The position numbers were made by a program, and so were the translations under genes. The notes under the pieces were generated by a model. The model had not been told where the DNA came from. It saw only the letters and a list, made by a program, of their open reading frames with translations, and searched no databases. Positions 51,118 through 59,065 of a stretch of 64,000 bases of DNA are shown here, one piece after another. The stretch comes from Planotetraspora silvatica. GTDB lineage: Bacteria; Actinomycetota; Actinomycetes; Streptosporangiales; Streptosporangiaceae. Location: the NCBI RefSeq assembly GCF_016863315.1, contig NZ_BOOQ01000040.1:86654-150653 (forward strand). Reading direction: 5' to 3'. Numbering within the stretch: the first letter of the stretch is position 1; every line of letters begins with the position of its first letter.

Positions 51118-52679
51118 CAGGAACCGCCCGGCCAGGAGATCTGCGTGGAGTGGTAGTAGTTGACGCCCATGACGTGCCAGCGCGGGCCCTGGGCGCCGAG
51201 CCGCTGCTTGAAGGCCGTCCAGTCGTGGGTCGCCTGCGGCGACCAGCCCAGCTCCGCCACCGCCGGGAGCCTGGGGAAGGCCATGTAGTCGATGTCGGCT
51301 CCCGTGACGAGGGTCTCGGTCCACAGCGGCGCCTCGACACCGAGCACGGATGAGGCGGCCACGCCCCTGAGGTAGGCGCCGGGGTCCCAGTCGTAGGCGG
51401 TCTTGACGTCGATGTAGCCGGCCCAGTTCTGCCCGAGGGTCGTGCGTGAGTTGTATTTCATGTCGATATAGGTCCGGCTGGCCGGCGACATGATGAGCCG
51501 CGTGCCGCGCTGGGCGGCCGTGGCCACCGTGGAGTCGCGGGTGGTGGTTCCCCAGTACTGCGCCACCGTCGACGGCAACGGTGTGGCGTTCACGATGTCG
51601 TGCCAGCCGGTGACGGTCTTGCCGTGCGCCGCGACGATCTGCTGGACCCGGTTGACGAACGCCGCGTAGTCGGCGGGCGCGGTGGACGCGGCCTCGTCGC
51701 CGCCGATGTGCAGATAGGGGCCAGGAGTGAGGGCTGCGAGCTCCCCGAAGACCTGGTCGATGAAGGTGTAGGTGAGCTCCTTGGAGGTGCACAGGGAGCT
51801 GAAGCCGACGTCGGTGCCGGTGTAGAGCGGCGGGGCGACACCGTCGCAGTTGAGCGCCGGGTAGGACGCCAGCGCCGCGTTGGTGTGACCCGGCATGTCG
51901 ATCTCAGGGACGACCGTGACGAAGCGGGCGGCGGCGTAGGCCACGATCTGCTGGTAGTCGGCCTGGGTGTAGTAACCGCCTGGGCCACCGCCGACGGCGG
52001 TGCTGCCGCCGTACGTCGCCAGATTCGGCCAGGAACCGATCGCGATGCGCCAGCCCTGGTCGTCGGAAAGGTGCAGGTGCAGGTAGTTGATCTTGTAAAG
52101 GGCGAGCTGGTCGATGTAACGCTCGACCGCGGCCACCGGGAAGAAGTGCCGGGCCACGTCCAGCATGGCGCCGCGATAGCCGAACCTCGGGTAGTCCACG
52201 ATGTGACCGCCGGGCACCGGCCACGGGCCCGACTGGACCGTCGCGCTGTCGGCCGCGACGGGCAGAAGCTGGTGCAGGGTCTGCACGCCGTTGGCGAGGC
52301 CCGCCGGCTGGTTGGCGCGGATGACGATCGACGTGCCGGTGACGTCAAGCTGGTAACCCTCGGGTCCGACCGTGGCGGGGGCGCCGGACAGGAGGAGGGA
52401 GATGCCGCCGGTGCCGGGCGCGGGGGCGACGGGGATCGGATAGCCGGTGGAACGGCGCAGGAGTGCGGCGAGCCGGTCGCCGATGCCGGCCGCGGCGGGG
52501 TCGGTGTAGACAGCGGTCGAGGTGGTGATGGCGTAGCTCACCCCGGGGGTCGCGGTCGTGGTGACGGGTACCGGGACGACCGAACCGAACGCGACCGCTG
52601 TGGCGGCCACCGCGGGAGGCGTGCCCAGAGAGACGAGGAGAGGGACGAGGAGGATCGCGAGGACACGACGGACGTTCAC
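51117..52679 (-). CDS. GH20 beta-N-acetylhexosaminidase
   Basis: A 520-residue secreted enzyme that releases GlcNAc from chitin oligomers. A signal peptide (VRRVLAILLVPLLVSLGT) is followed by the GH20b domain (about 40-160) and the catalytic barrel from about 168. The barrel has FGYRGAMLDVARHFFPVAAV, NYLHLHLSDDQGWRI, VPEIDMPGHTNA and the Asp-Glu catalytic pair in GPYLHIGGDEAAS, plus the late Trp-rich GVEAPLWTETL. The start is GTG 52679 with GGAGG seven bases before it. The GH2 glucosaminidase is co-translated downstream, so the operon degrades both GlcNAc and GlcN ends of chitin-derived chains. Confidence 0.95.
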   Translation of the reverse strand: MNVRRVLAILLVPLLVSLGTPPAVAATAVAFGSVVPVPVTTTATPGVSYAITTSTAVYTDPAAAGIGDRLAALLRRSTGYPIPVAPAPGTGGISLLLSGAPATVGPEGYQLDVTGTSIVIRANQPAGLANGVQTLHQLLPVAADSATVQSGPWPVPGGHIVDYPRFGYRGAMLDVARHFFPVAAVERYIDQLALYKINYLHLHLSDDQGWRIAIGSWPNLATYGGSTAVGGGPGGYYTQADYQQIVAYAAARFVTVVPEIDMPGHTNAALASYPALNCDGVAPPLYTGTDVGFSSLCTSKELTYTFIDQVFGELAALTPGPYLHIGGDEAASTAPADYAAFVNRVQQIVAAHGKTVTGWHDIVNATPLPSTVAQYWGTTTRDSTVATAAQRGTRLIMSPASRTYIDMKYNSRTTLGQNWAGYIDVKTAYDWDPGAYLRGVAASSVLGVEAPLWTETLVTGADIDYMAFPRLPAVAELGWSPQATHDWTAFKQRLGAQGPRWHVMGVNYYHSTQISWPGGS

Positions 52680-52895
52680 CAAACGCCTCCGCAGGGGTCC
52701 GATGCTGCGTGGTCACTGCTGTCCCCCGTGAGCTCTCGGCCCCACGATAAGCGTGCTGGATTAGTTCGTAAAGGTCGCTTCCAATAATCGTGAGAGGGAG
52801 ATTTCGGCGTTCCTGAGGTCGGTCAGGCGTGTGACAACCGATCGTGTCGGCCGTAGATTCGCCATGATTGTTCCTGATTCAAGGAGGATTCTTCG

Positions 52896-53078
52896 GTGCA
52901 CGCCCCCCGACGGCGTATTCCTGCCGCCTGCCTTGCTCTCGCCTGTGTGACCGGGCTTCTCAAGGACGTCACCTTCCATGCGGCGGCCGAGGCCACCGTC
53001 GCGGCCGCTCAGCGGCTCGGTGGCGCCACGGCGGCAGGCGTGGCACGTGCCGCGTTCATCTCCCGCGGCCTGCTCTGA
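52896..53078 (+). CDS. Small ORF with strong ribosome site, function unknown
   Basis: GTG 52896 has AAGGAGG seven bases before it, an unusually good ribosome site, and the frame runs 60 residues: MHAPRRRIPAACLALACVTG, then DVTFHAAAEATVAAAQRLGG and RAAFISRGLL. The N-terminus could be a lipoprotein-like signal (LALAC), but the remainder is short. The stop codon lies in a 15-bp tandem repeat (CTGAACCTGCGCCGA, 53075-53089 and 53092-53106). It is divergent from the GH20 gene. It may be a small secreted peptide or the 5' end of a decayed gene. Confidence 0.4.
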   Translation: MHAPRRRIPAACLALACVTGLLKDVTFHAAAEATVAAAQRLGGATAAGVARAAFISRGLL

Positions 53079-53537
53079 ACCTGCGCCGATCCTGAACCTG
53101 CGCCGACTCGGAACTCCTCCGGCCCTCTTCCCACGCTCATCCCGGATCGCCGGGGGCCGTCGGTGCGCGGGACTTCGGGGCTGCCCAAGTCCCACGCTTT
53201 CTGCGGCACCCCAGGTCAGGACATGGATACTGCCTCAGATCAAATGGGAACTGACAACTGCCACGAAGTTGTCCTGCGGATTTGCTGTGATGTGCGCCGT
53301 TCCGGTGACGTCGCGTTCGGAGAACAGGGGGTTGCCGGCCCAGAACTGTGCGGTGGGTACGGACCCCGGCACGCGCCAGGCGGCCGCGCACCCGGGCCCT
53401 CCTCGCCGTACCGCGCGTCGTGCTCCGCCACCGGATCCGCCACCGGATCAGCCACGCCGACCGACCCTGGTGATGAGTTGTCGCGCCCGCACCCGTCACA
53501 CCTACGACGGGACACGACGAGAGGGAAGGATGACGTG
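53079..53537. other. Gap of 459 bp without a clear gene
   Basis: Apart from the end of a 15-bp tandem repeat, I see no frame with good coding character before the sigma factor ATG. ORFs that pass through are extensions of the sigma frame or shadows. The promoter for the sigma operon should be near 53480-53530. Confidence 0.4.
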
Positions 53538-54551
53538 ATGAGTGCGGACACGCGGCTGGAGGAGCTGGGCGTGAGCGGTCTAGGCGGGAGTGGTCTGGGC
53601 GAGGTCGACGAGCCGGCGTTCTCGGGGCTGGCGGAGCGGCACCGGCGGGAGCTGCACGTGCACTGCTACCGGATGCTCGGGTCGTTCGAGGACGCCGAGG
53701 ACACCGTGCAGGAGACGTTCCTCCGTGCCTGGCGGCGGCGGGAGACCTTCGAGGGGCGGTCGACGTTCCGGGCCTGGCTGTACCGGATCGCCACCAACGC
53801 CTGCCTGGACCTGCTCGCCAAGTGCCGCCCGGAGCCTGCGACCGGCGGCGAGGTGCTGTGGCTGCAGCCCTACCCGGACCGGCTGCTCGACGAGCTGCCC
53901 GCGGGCGACGCGGACGAGCCGGAGACCGTCGCCGTCGCGCGGGAGACGATCGAGCTGGCGTACCTGGTCGCAGTCCAGCACCTCGCGCCGCGCCCGCGGG
54001 CCGTGCTGATCCTGCGGGACGTGCTCGGCTGGCCGGCGAAGGACGTCGCGGAACTCCTCGGGGACTCCGTCAACTCCGTGAACAGCGCGCTGCAGCGGGC
54101 CCGCGCCGGCATGCGGGAGCACCTGCCCGCCGAGCGGCAGGACTGGACCGGCAGCGAGGAGGACGCCCGGACGCGCGAGCTGGTGCGCCGCTATACCGAC
54201 GCCAGCGTGGCCACAGACATCGACGGGCTCGCCACACTGCTGCGGGACGACGTCCGCTGCTCGATGCCGCCCACGCCGGGCCTGTACGTCGGCCGCGACA
54301 CGGTGGTGAACGACTGGGTCGAGAGCGGCTTCGAGAGCATGAAGCACCTGCGCGCCGTCCTCACCTCCGTGAACCGGCAACCCGCCGTCGCCTTCTACCA
54401 CTGGCGGAAGCAGGAGGGCGCGTACCTGCCGCTGACGATCGACGTCCTGCGCGTCACCGGCGGGGCGATCACCGAGATCGTCACGTTCCACGACGACCAG
54501 TTCCCGCGGCTCGGGCTGCCGGAGCGCCTGCCGGCGGCCGGCACGGAGTAG
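53538..54551 (+). CDS. ECF sigma factor with C-terminal SnoaL-like domain
   Basis: A 337-residue sigma factor of the SigJ/ECF41-like type. Region 2: RHRRELHVHCYRMLGSFEDA, EDTVQETFLRAWRRRETF and TFRAWLYRIATNACLDLLAK. Region 4: LAPRPRAVLILRDVLGWPAK and ELLGDSVNSVNSALQRARAG. The C-terminal about 130 residues are a SnoaL/NTF2-like domain (VRRYTDASVATDIDGLATLL, GLYVGRDTVVNDWV), which in this group modulates activity in place of an anti-sigma. ATG 53538 follows GGAAGGATGAC. A cupin-like and a DUF6069 gene follow in the same operon, and a second sigma of this type is at 61.6 kb. Confidence 0.93.
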   Translation: MSADTRLEELGVSGLGGSGLGEVDEPAFSGLAERHRRELHVHCYRMLGSFEDAEDTVQETFLRAWRRRETFEGRSTFRAWLYRIATNACLDLLAKCRPEPATGGEVLWLQPYPDRLLDELPAGDADEPETVAVARETIELAYLVAVQHLAPRPRAVLILRDVLGWPAKDVAELLGDSVNSVNSALQRARAGMREHLPAERQDWTGSEEDARTRELVRRYTDASVATDIDGLATLLRDDVRCSMPPTPGLYVGRDTVVNDWVESGFESMKHLRAVLTSVNRQPAVAFYHWRKQEGAYLPLTIDVLRVTGGAITEIVTFHDDQFPRLGLPERLPAAGTE

Positions 54552-54556
54552 TCCCG

Positions 54557-54853
54557 GTGTGGACGCTCGCGCTGCGCGGTGGCGCGCGTGTCGCGGTGGT
54601 CGCGGCCGAGTGGTGCGACGCGTTCGGCGTCGTCACCCGCGGGCGGGTGCAGCTGGAGCTGCGCGACGGCGAGCCCGGGCCGGTCCTTGGCCGCGACGCC
54701 GGGTTCTGGCTCCGCGGCACCGGCGTCCGCGCCCTGCGGAACCCCGGCCGTCGCACGGCGAGGGTGCGCATCGTCACCCCCAGAGCCAGGACCGTCACAT
54801 GCCAGTCAACACACCCCGTACGTCAGCTACCGAATAATGGAGGAACGACATGA
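54557..54853 (+). CDS. Small cupin-like protein in the sigma operon
   Basis: A 98-residue frame from GTG 54557, five bases after the sigma stop, with GGAG in front. It reads WTLALRGGARVAVVAAEWCD, VVTRGRVQLELRDGEPGPVL and GTGVRALRNPGRRTARVRIV, a short beta-rich pattern like a one-domain cupin. The C-terminus CQSTHPVRQLPNNGG is poor and overlaps the next ATG (ATGA). Metal-site His are lacking, so it is not a typical metal cupin. Operon position and overlap support it being real; shorter alternatives in other frames are rejected. Confidence 0.55.
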   Translation: MWTLALRGGARVAVVAAEWCDAFGVVTRGRVQLELRDGEPGPVLGRDAGFWLRGTGVRALRNPGRRTARVRIVTPRARTVTCQSTHPVRQLPNNGGTT

Positions 54854-55305
54854 ACAGCATGAATGACAACGGGGTCGTCGCAGGCCCGGCATCGGGCCAG
54901 ACCAGCCACACCCACCCACTCCGCAGCCTCGCCGGCACCGGCTTCATCGCCACGCTCGCAGCGATGGCGGCCACCACCCTCGCCGCTGCGCTTGCCCAGG
55001 CCGTTGGAGTCGACTTCGAGATCCCCGATGGTGGCGAGACGATCCCGTTGCCCGGGTTCGCCGTCGTGACCGGCTTCTTCTCGGTCGTGGGCATCGTCAT
55101 TGCCGTCGCTCTTCTTCGTTGGAGCGCTCGCCCCGCCGAGCGATTCGTGTGGACGACAGTGTCGCTGACCGCGATCTCGTTGGTCCCGCCCCTCCTCTCC
55201 GGGGCGAACACCGCCACCACCACCGCCCTCCTCGGACTACACCTCGTCCCTGCGACGGTGATGATCCCCATACTGGCGCGGAGCCTCCGCACCCGGACCG
55301 ATTGA
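54850..55305 (+). CDS. DUF6069 four-helix membrane protein
   Basis: A 151-residue membrane protein with four helices: SLAGTGFIATLAAMAATTLA, GFAVVTGFFSVVGIVIAVAL, WTTVSLTAISLVPPLLSG and LGLHLVPATVMIPILARSL. This matches DUF6069, actinomycete proteins of unknown role often found beside sigma factors. GGAGGAACGAC precedes ATG 54850, which overlaps the end of the cupin-like frame. It is the third gene of the sigma operon and converges on the YcnI gene, 48 bp away. Confidence 0.82.
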   Translation: MNSMNDNGVVAGPASGQTSHTHPLRSLAGTGFIATLAAMAATTLAAALAQAVGVDFEIPDGGETIPLPGFAVVTGFFSVVGIVIAVALLRWSARPAERFVWTTVSLTAISLVPPLLSGANTATTTALLGLHLVPATVMIPILARSLRTRTD

Positions 55306-55352
55306 CGATCCCGCAACGGGACGACGCGCGGCGAAAGGGCCGTGCGCGAGCG

Positions 55353-56072
55353 CTATCGCGTCCGGCGCGACCGCACGGCCATCGTCGCTGCGCACGCGAG
55401 GGAGATCACCAGCGAGGTCACGGACAGCCCGATCGCCCACGGAGCTCCCGCGCCCGACCCGGTCTCAGACGTGCTACCCGCGGCCAGAGCCGCCCGGGCG
55501 GTGCCCGTCGACGTGGACGATGCCGTGTCCCCCTTGGGCACGAGCCGGAGCATTGGCGCAGGCCGCTCCGGCTCGTCGGCACCGGAGGCCGGCTCCTGGA
55601 TCCAGCGCACGACCTCGCCATCGCTGTAGTGCTGGAGCGTCTTGAACACCAGACGGTCGGTCTCGGGCAGCGGTCCGGCGCTCACGGAGAACTCGTCGTA
55701 CTCACCCGGCTTGATCGCTGACTTCGAATCCGCCGCGGTCCAGGTGATCTTTCCGATGACCTCGCTGATCTGCGCGCCGTGCACCTCGATCGGCGTGGCC
55801 AGCTTGGTCTTCGTGATCTCGTACGACCAGCCGGGATGTGGCTTCACCGAGACCGAAGCCAGCGGGGAGTCGGTCGGGAGCTGAACCTCGATCTCGGTGG
55901 TGCTCGCGTCGTCGCGTTCGTTGGGGACGCGGAACGTCAAGGCGGCGTAGCCGCCCTGGGTGGCCGACTCCGGGCTCACCGTCACGTGCGCGAACGCCAC
56001 CGCCTGCATGACGCCGACCAGGAAAGCCGCCACACCCACGGTTACAAGGCCACGTACGGCGCGGCGCAGCAT
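55353..56072 (-). CDS. YcnI-like copper-associated membrane-anchored protein (DUF1775)
   Basis: A 239-residue protein. The signal peptide is cut after ...AVAFA, giving a mature N-terminus HVTVSPES (His29), the histidine brace ligand that binds Cu(II) in YcnI. The DUF1775 domain follows (LTFRVPNERDDASTTEIEVQ, VKPHPGWSYEITKTKLATPI, GEVVRWIQEP with the conserved Trp). A Ser/Thr/Gly-rich linker then leads to a membrane helix (AIGLSVTSLVISLACAATMA) and a basic tail. ATG 56072 has GGAGAG; the frame upstream is non-coding. It lies on the same strand as the CopC-CopD fusion, so a copper-uptake set is likely. Confidence 0.88.
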   Translation of the reverse strand: MLRRAVRGLVTVGVAAFLVGVMQAVAFAHVTVSPESATQGGYAALTFRVPNERDDASTTEIEVQLPTDSPLASVSVKPHPGWSYEITKTKLATPIEVHGAQISEVIGKITWTAADSKSAIKPGEYDEFSVSAGPLPETDRLVFKTLQHYSDGEVVRWIQEPASGADEPERPAPMLRLVPKGDTASSTSTGTARAALAAGSTSETGSGAGAPWAIGLSVTSLVISLACAATMAVRSRRTR

Positions 56073-56322
56073 ACGCACTCTCCGGGTTGTTCCAGACGAT
56101 CGGGCGCTGGTCGCCTCGGCCTCGGCGGCCCCGACCGTGCCGGAGCTGTCCGGACCGGGCGTGCCCGCGTGTGCCGGACCCAGGTTGCCCATCCGCAGCG
56201 CGGGCGCCGTGACGGGTACGGTGGCAGTGCCCGTCAGGGGGGCTCTAGCGCTCAACGCTCCTCCAGCAGGTAAGACTCTCACTGTTCTTCGACCCTCAAT
56301 AGGTGATCTTCATGGAAGATCG

Positions 56323-57075
56323 CTAACCGAGGCGGGCCAGCGTTGTCGTCATCAACGCCTTGACCTTCTCGTCGGTATCGGCACGCTGGCCAACCGCCTT
56401 GATCTGCGCGTAGCCGACGTAAATGACGGCGTTGGCCTTGTGCACCACGACGGTGACCAGATCGTCGTAGGTGTCCGCGTTCATCTCTGGGGGCGAGGTG
56501 TGCACGAGATGCTGGGCGAACCCCTTCCACCCATCCATCTCGATCGGCCGGCTGCCGACCTTGTAAGCGCCCACGACGGACGGTGGTCCGCCGAGCACGC
56601 TGAACGCCTCCGGACACTTGGCGGACTCGGCCACGACGGTGTCCATCGTGCCGTCGGCGAGCGAGGGGCTCTGGAAGACCACTGCGCCCTGGGTGACGAC
56701 CGGAAGCGACGACGGCCCCACGCGCTGCGGGCCGACGATGAACCGCCCGGTCGGATTCCCACCCACCGGCTCGATCGCCGGCTGCACGTCGACCTGGGCG
56801 TCCTCCGAGCGCTGGACGTACGGACAGGTCGGGATGCTGTTCGGGGGTGTGTAGATGACGTGCGAGGCGTGGTCGGTGTCCTCGAACTCGGTGGCGCCCT
56901 TTCCCAGGTCGCTGGGGCTGACGAGGCCGGAGCGGATGGAGTTCACGGTGTAGGGCGGCTTGGTCAGCGGCTGCGGAGCCCCGTTGGAGCAGCCCGCCAG
57001 GACGCAGAGGGCGATCACGCCGGCAGCGGTCATGGTCGCTCGGAGCCGGGACGCCTTCCTGTCAGCGCCTCGCAT
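56323..57075 (-). CDS. Putative lipoprotein beside CopC-CopD
   Basis: A 250-residue exported protein. Lipoprotein signal: GVIALCVLAGCSNG (Cys at about 29). The rest is a mixed alpha/beta domain: SGLVSPSDLGKGATEFEDTD, TPPNSIPTCPYVQRSEDAQV, TVVAESAKCPEAFSVLGGPP and DLVTVVVHKANAVIYVGYAQ, with Cys residues that could form a disulphide. It resembles sensor-type or PknH-like extracellular lipoproteins of actinomycetes, but no named family is certain. It follows the CopC-CopD gene by 16 bp and may be co-transcribed with it. Confidence 0.72.
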   Translation of the reverse strand: MRGADRKASRLRATMTAAGVIALCVLAGCSNGAPQPLTKPPYTVNSIRSGLVSPSDLGKGATEFEDTDHASHVIYTPPNSIPTCPYVQRSEDAQVDVQPAIEPVGGNPTGRFIVGPQRVGPSSLPVVTQGAVVFQSPSLADGTMDTVVAESAKCPEAFSVLGGPPSVVGAYKVGSRPIEMDGWKGFAQHLVHTSPPEMNADTYDDLVTVVVHKANAVIYVGYAQIKAVGQRADTDEKVKALMTTTLARLG

Positions 57076-57091
57076 GTGTGTCACCAGCCTT

Positions 57092-58909
57092 TCAGTGTGC
57101 CGTGAACGGGACACGCACGGGTGTCTCGTCGAAGTCGGAGACTCGGATGTCCAGCCGCAGGACCCACTCCCCCGGGTAGGGGATGGACATCGAGTTCGCC
57201 ACGTAGTGGCCGGGTTCGGCCGCGGAGACTTTTACGGGCAGCGCCGGGACGCTGCGGTCGCGCGACTCGAGCGCACCCGAGACCTCGGGCACCGCGAACA
57301 GCGAGCCGTTCCGCCCGGTGATGTAGATGTCGGCCACGTTGCTTCCCGGCTTCGCGGGCTCGATCTTCACCTCGACCGAGCCGCCTCCTAGCCCGGCGCC
57401 TGGGCCGACCGCGTCCGCGACGGCGGTGGGAAGGGGGACCGTGGTATGCACCGGCGGCGCGTAACTGGTGCGGGCCGGGGCGGTGTTGACCAGCACGGCC
57501 GTGATCGACACGACGGCGACCCCGAGCACGACCTCACCCGCGACCGAGCGGCGCAGCCGGCGCACCGCGGTGTAAGGAGCGGTATCGAGGCCGAGGGAGT
57601 CGCGACCGCGCCGCCGCACGAACCGCCGCGCTCCTGCGGCAAGACCCACCACGGCGAGGACGGCGGCGAGCTTGCCGAGAAGCAGCCGCCCGAAGCCGGT
57701 CCCGCCGAGCGCACCCCACGTTCCCACCTGCCGCCAGGCCAGATACACGCCCGTCACCGCGATCACCGCGAAGCAGATCTGCGCGAGCGTGGAAAACCTC
57801 GGGAGCGCGGGTTCCAGGGAGATGGCGCCGGTGGGCTCCCGCCCCCTCCCTGGGAGGAGCACGCAGGCCGAGAGCGCGATCAGGCCGCCCAGCCACAGAG
57901 CCATGGCGAGCAGGTGCAGGCTGGTCGCGGGTACGGCCAGCCAGGTCTGCTCGCCAGTCTGTGCGTGATCCGCCAGCGTCCAGGTGAACGGCAGGACGAC
58001 GGCGCAGGCGGCCCCGACGCCGGCCACTCCGACGCCGGCCGTCCCAGCGCCAGACGTCCTGGCGGCGTCCGTCCGGACGTCAGCCAGGGACGAGGAGGGC
58101 CGTACAGCGATCCAGAAGGCCACACCAAGAGCGAGCACGATCAACAGCCGCACCAACAGCGCGTGACCCAACCGCGTGGACAGCGTCGCGCTGAGCAGTT
58201 CAGGATCGAACACCCCGGTCAGCGACGTGCCCGCGGCGTACGGCCCCTGTACGAGCAGGACGACCACGGTGCCCGCGGTCAAGGCGACGAAGCCGGACCA
58301 CACGATGCCCCGGCCGCGACGGTCGTCGCGGCCGGCGGGCCAGAGCACGGCGACGAACAGTGCACCACCGAGGGCGAGGGCCAGACCGAGAAACGCAAGG
58401 GCGCGACCGACGGCGTCGACGACGGGAACGGCAGGGCTGACATCCTCCTCCACCGGGGTGGCCGGCGTGGTGCTCGGGCGGCCGATGCTGAAGCTGAACG
58501 CCCCCGACACCACGTGCGAGTCCGCGGAGGTGATCCGCCAGGCCAGGACGTAGGTTCCCTCCACCAAACTCGCCGGAAGGCTCACCCGCGCCGTGTTGGC
58601 CTTCCCGTCCACGTAACCGGGAGCACCGGTCACCAGCTTCTTCCCGGTCACGTCGAGCAGCTGGAACGACCGCTGGTTGAAGCTCACCGCCTCGTTGAAG
58701 CTGAGCCTGACGTCGGCCGGAGGCGAGTGCAGCACCTGGCCGTCGACCGGCGAGGTCTCTATCAGGTAGGCGTGCGCGTACGCCGGATGCGTGACCGCGG
58801 CGGAGACGAGATCCGCGACCAGACCGCACGCCACGAGGATCGCGACCACCGCCAGCCGCGTGATCAGCCGGGCCCGACTACGGCCCGCGAGGTGAACACC
58901 GCTCGTCAT
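57092..58909 (-). CDS. CopC-CopD fusion copper import protein
   Basis: A 605-residue fusion. The N-terminal signal (about 16-45) leaves mature HAYLIETSPVDGQVLHSPP, so His46 is the CopC copper-site N-terminal histidine. CopC continues to about 150 with RLSFNEAVSFNQRSFQLLD, WRITSADSHVVSGAFSFSI (second His). The CopD part (about 165-480) has eight membrane helices, for example LLVRLLIVLALGVAFWIAV and HLLAMALWLGGLIALSACVL. A C-terminal domain (about 510-605) resembles YcnJ tails. Together with YcnI it fits the YcnI-YcnJ copper system of Gram-positives. ATG 58909 is the only early start. Confidence 0.93.
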   Translation of the reverse strand: MTSGVHLAGRSRARLITRLAVVAILVACGLVADLVSAAVTHPAYAHAYLIETSPVDGQVLHSPPADVRLSFNEAVSFNQRSFQLLDVTGKKLVTGAPGYVDGKANTARVSLPASLVEGTYVLAWRITSADSHVVSGAFSFSIGRPSTTPATPVEEDVSPAVPVVDAVGRALAFLGLALALGGALFVAVLWPAGRDDRRGRGIVWSGFVALTAGTVVVLLVQGPYAAGTSLTGVFDPELLSATLSTRLGHALLVRLLIVLALGVAFWIAVRPSSSLADVRTDAARTSGAGTAGVGVAGVGAACAVVLPFTWTLADHAQTGEQTWLAVPATSLHLLAMALWLGGLIALSACVLLPGRGREPTGAISLEPALPRFSTLAQICFAVIAVTGVYLAWRQVGTWGALGGTGFGRLLLGKLAAVLAVVGLAAGARRFVRRRGRDSLGLDTAPYTAVRRLRRSVAGEVVLGVAVVSITAVLVNTAPARTSYAPPVHTTVPLPTAVADAVGPGAGLGGGSVEVKIEPAKPGSNVADIYITGRNGSLFAVPEVSGALESRDRSVPALPVKVSAAEPGHYVANSMSIPYPGEWVLRLDIRVSDFDETPVRVPFTAH

Positions 58910-59014
58910 CCGCGCTGGTCCGTACGCAGCGTGCCGTCGCCCGAGAGAGGGGCCGACACCCCAAACGTGATCTCCACGCCCGTCCTACCTCCATGCCCGT
59001 CGCCGCCGAAAGAC

Positions 59015-59045
59015 GGCCCGAGCGCAGCGTCGCCACGCTCGGGCC
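59015..59045 (-). terminator. Hairpin terminator of the LVIVD-protein gene
   Basis: GGCCCGAGCG (59015-59024) and CGCTCGGGCC (59036-59045) form a perfect 10-bp stem with an 11-base loop. On the minus strand it follows the LVIVD gene stop by 20 bp and is followed by GTCTTTC. Confidence 0.75.
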
Positions 59046-59065
59046 GGGGCTTTCGACTCAGACGG

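Noticed and set aside
51118..51792. N-terminal extension of the GH2 frame
   Set aside because: It overlaps the GH20 coding sequence out of frame; the signal peptide at 51117 is the natural start.
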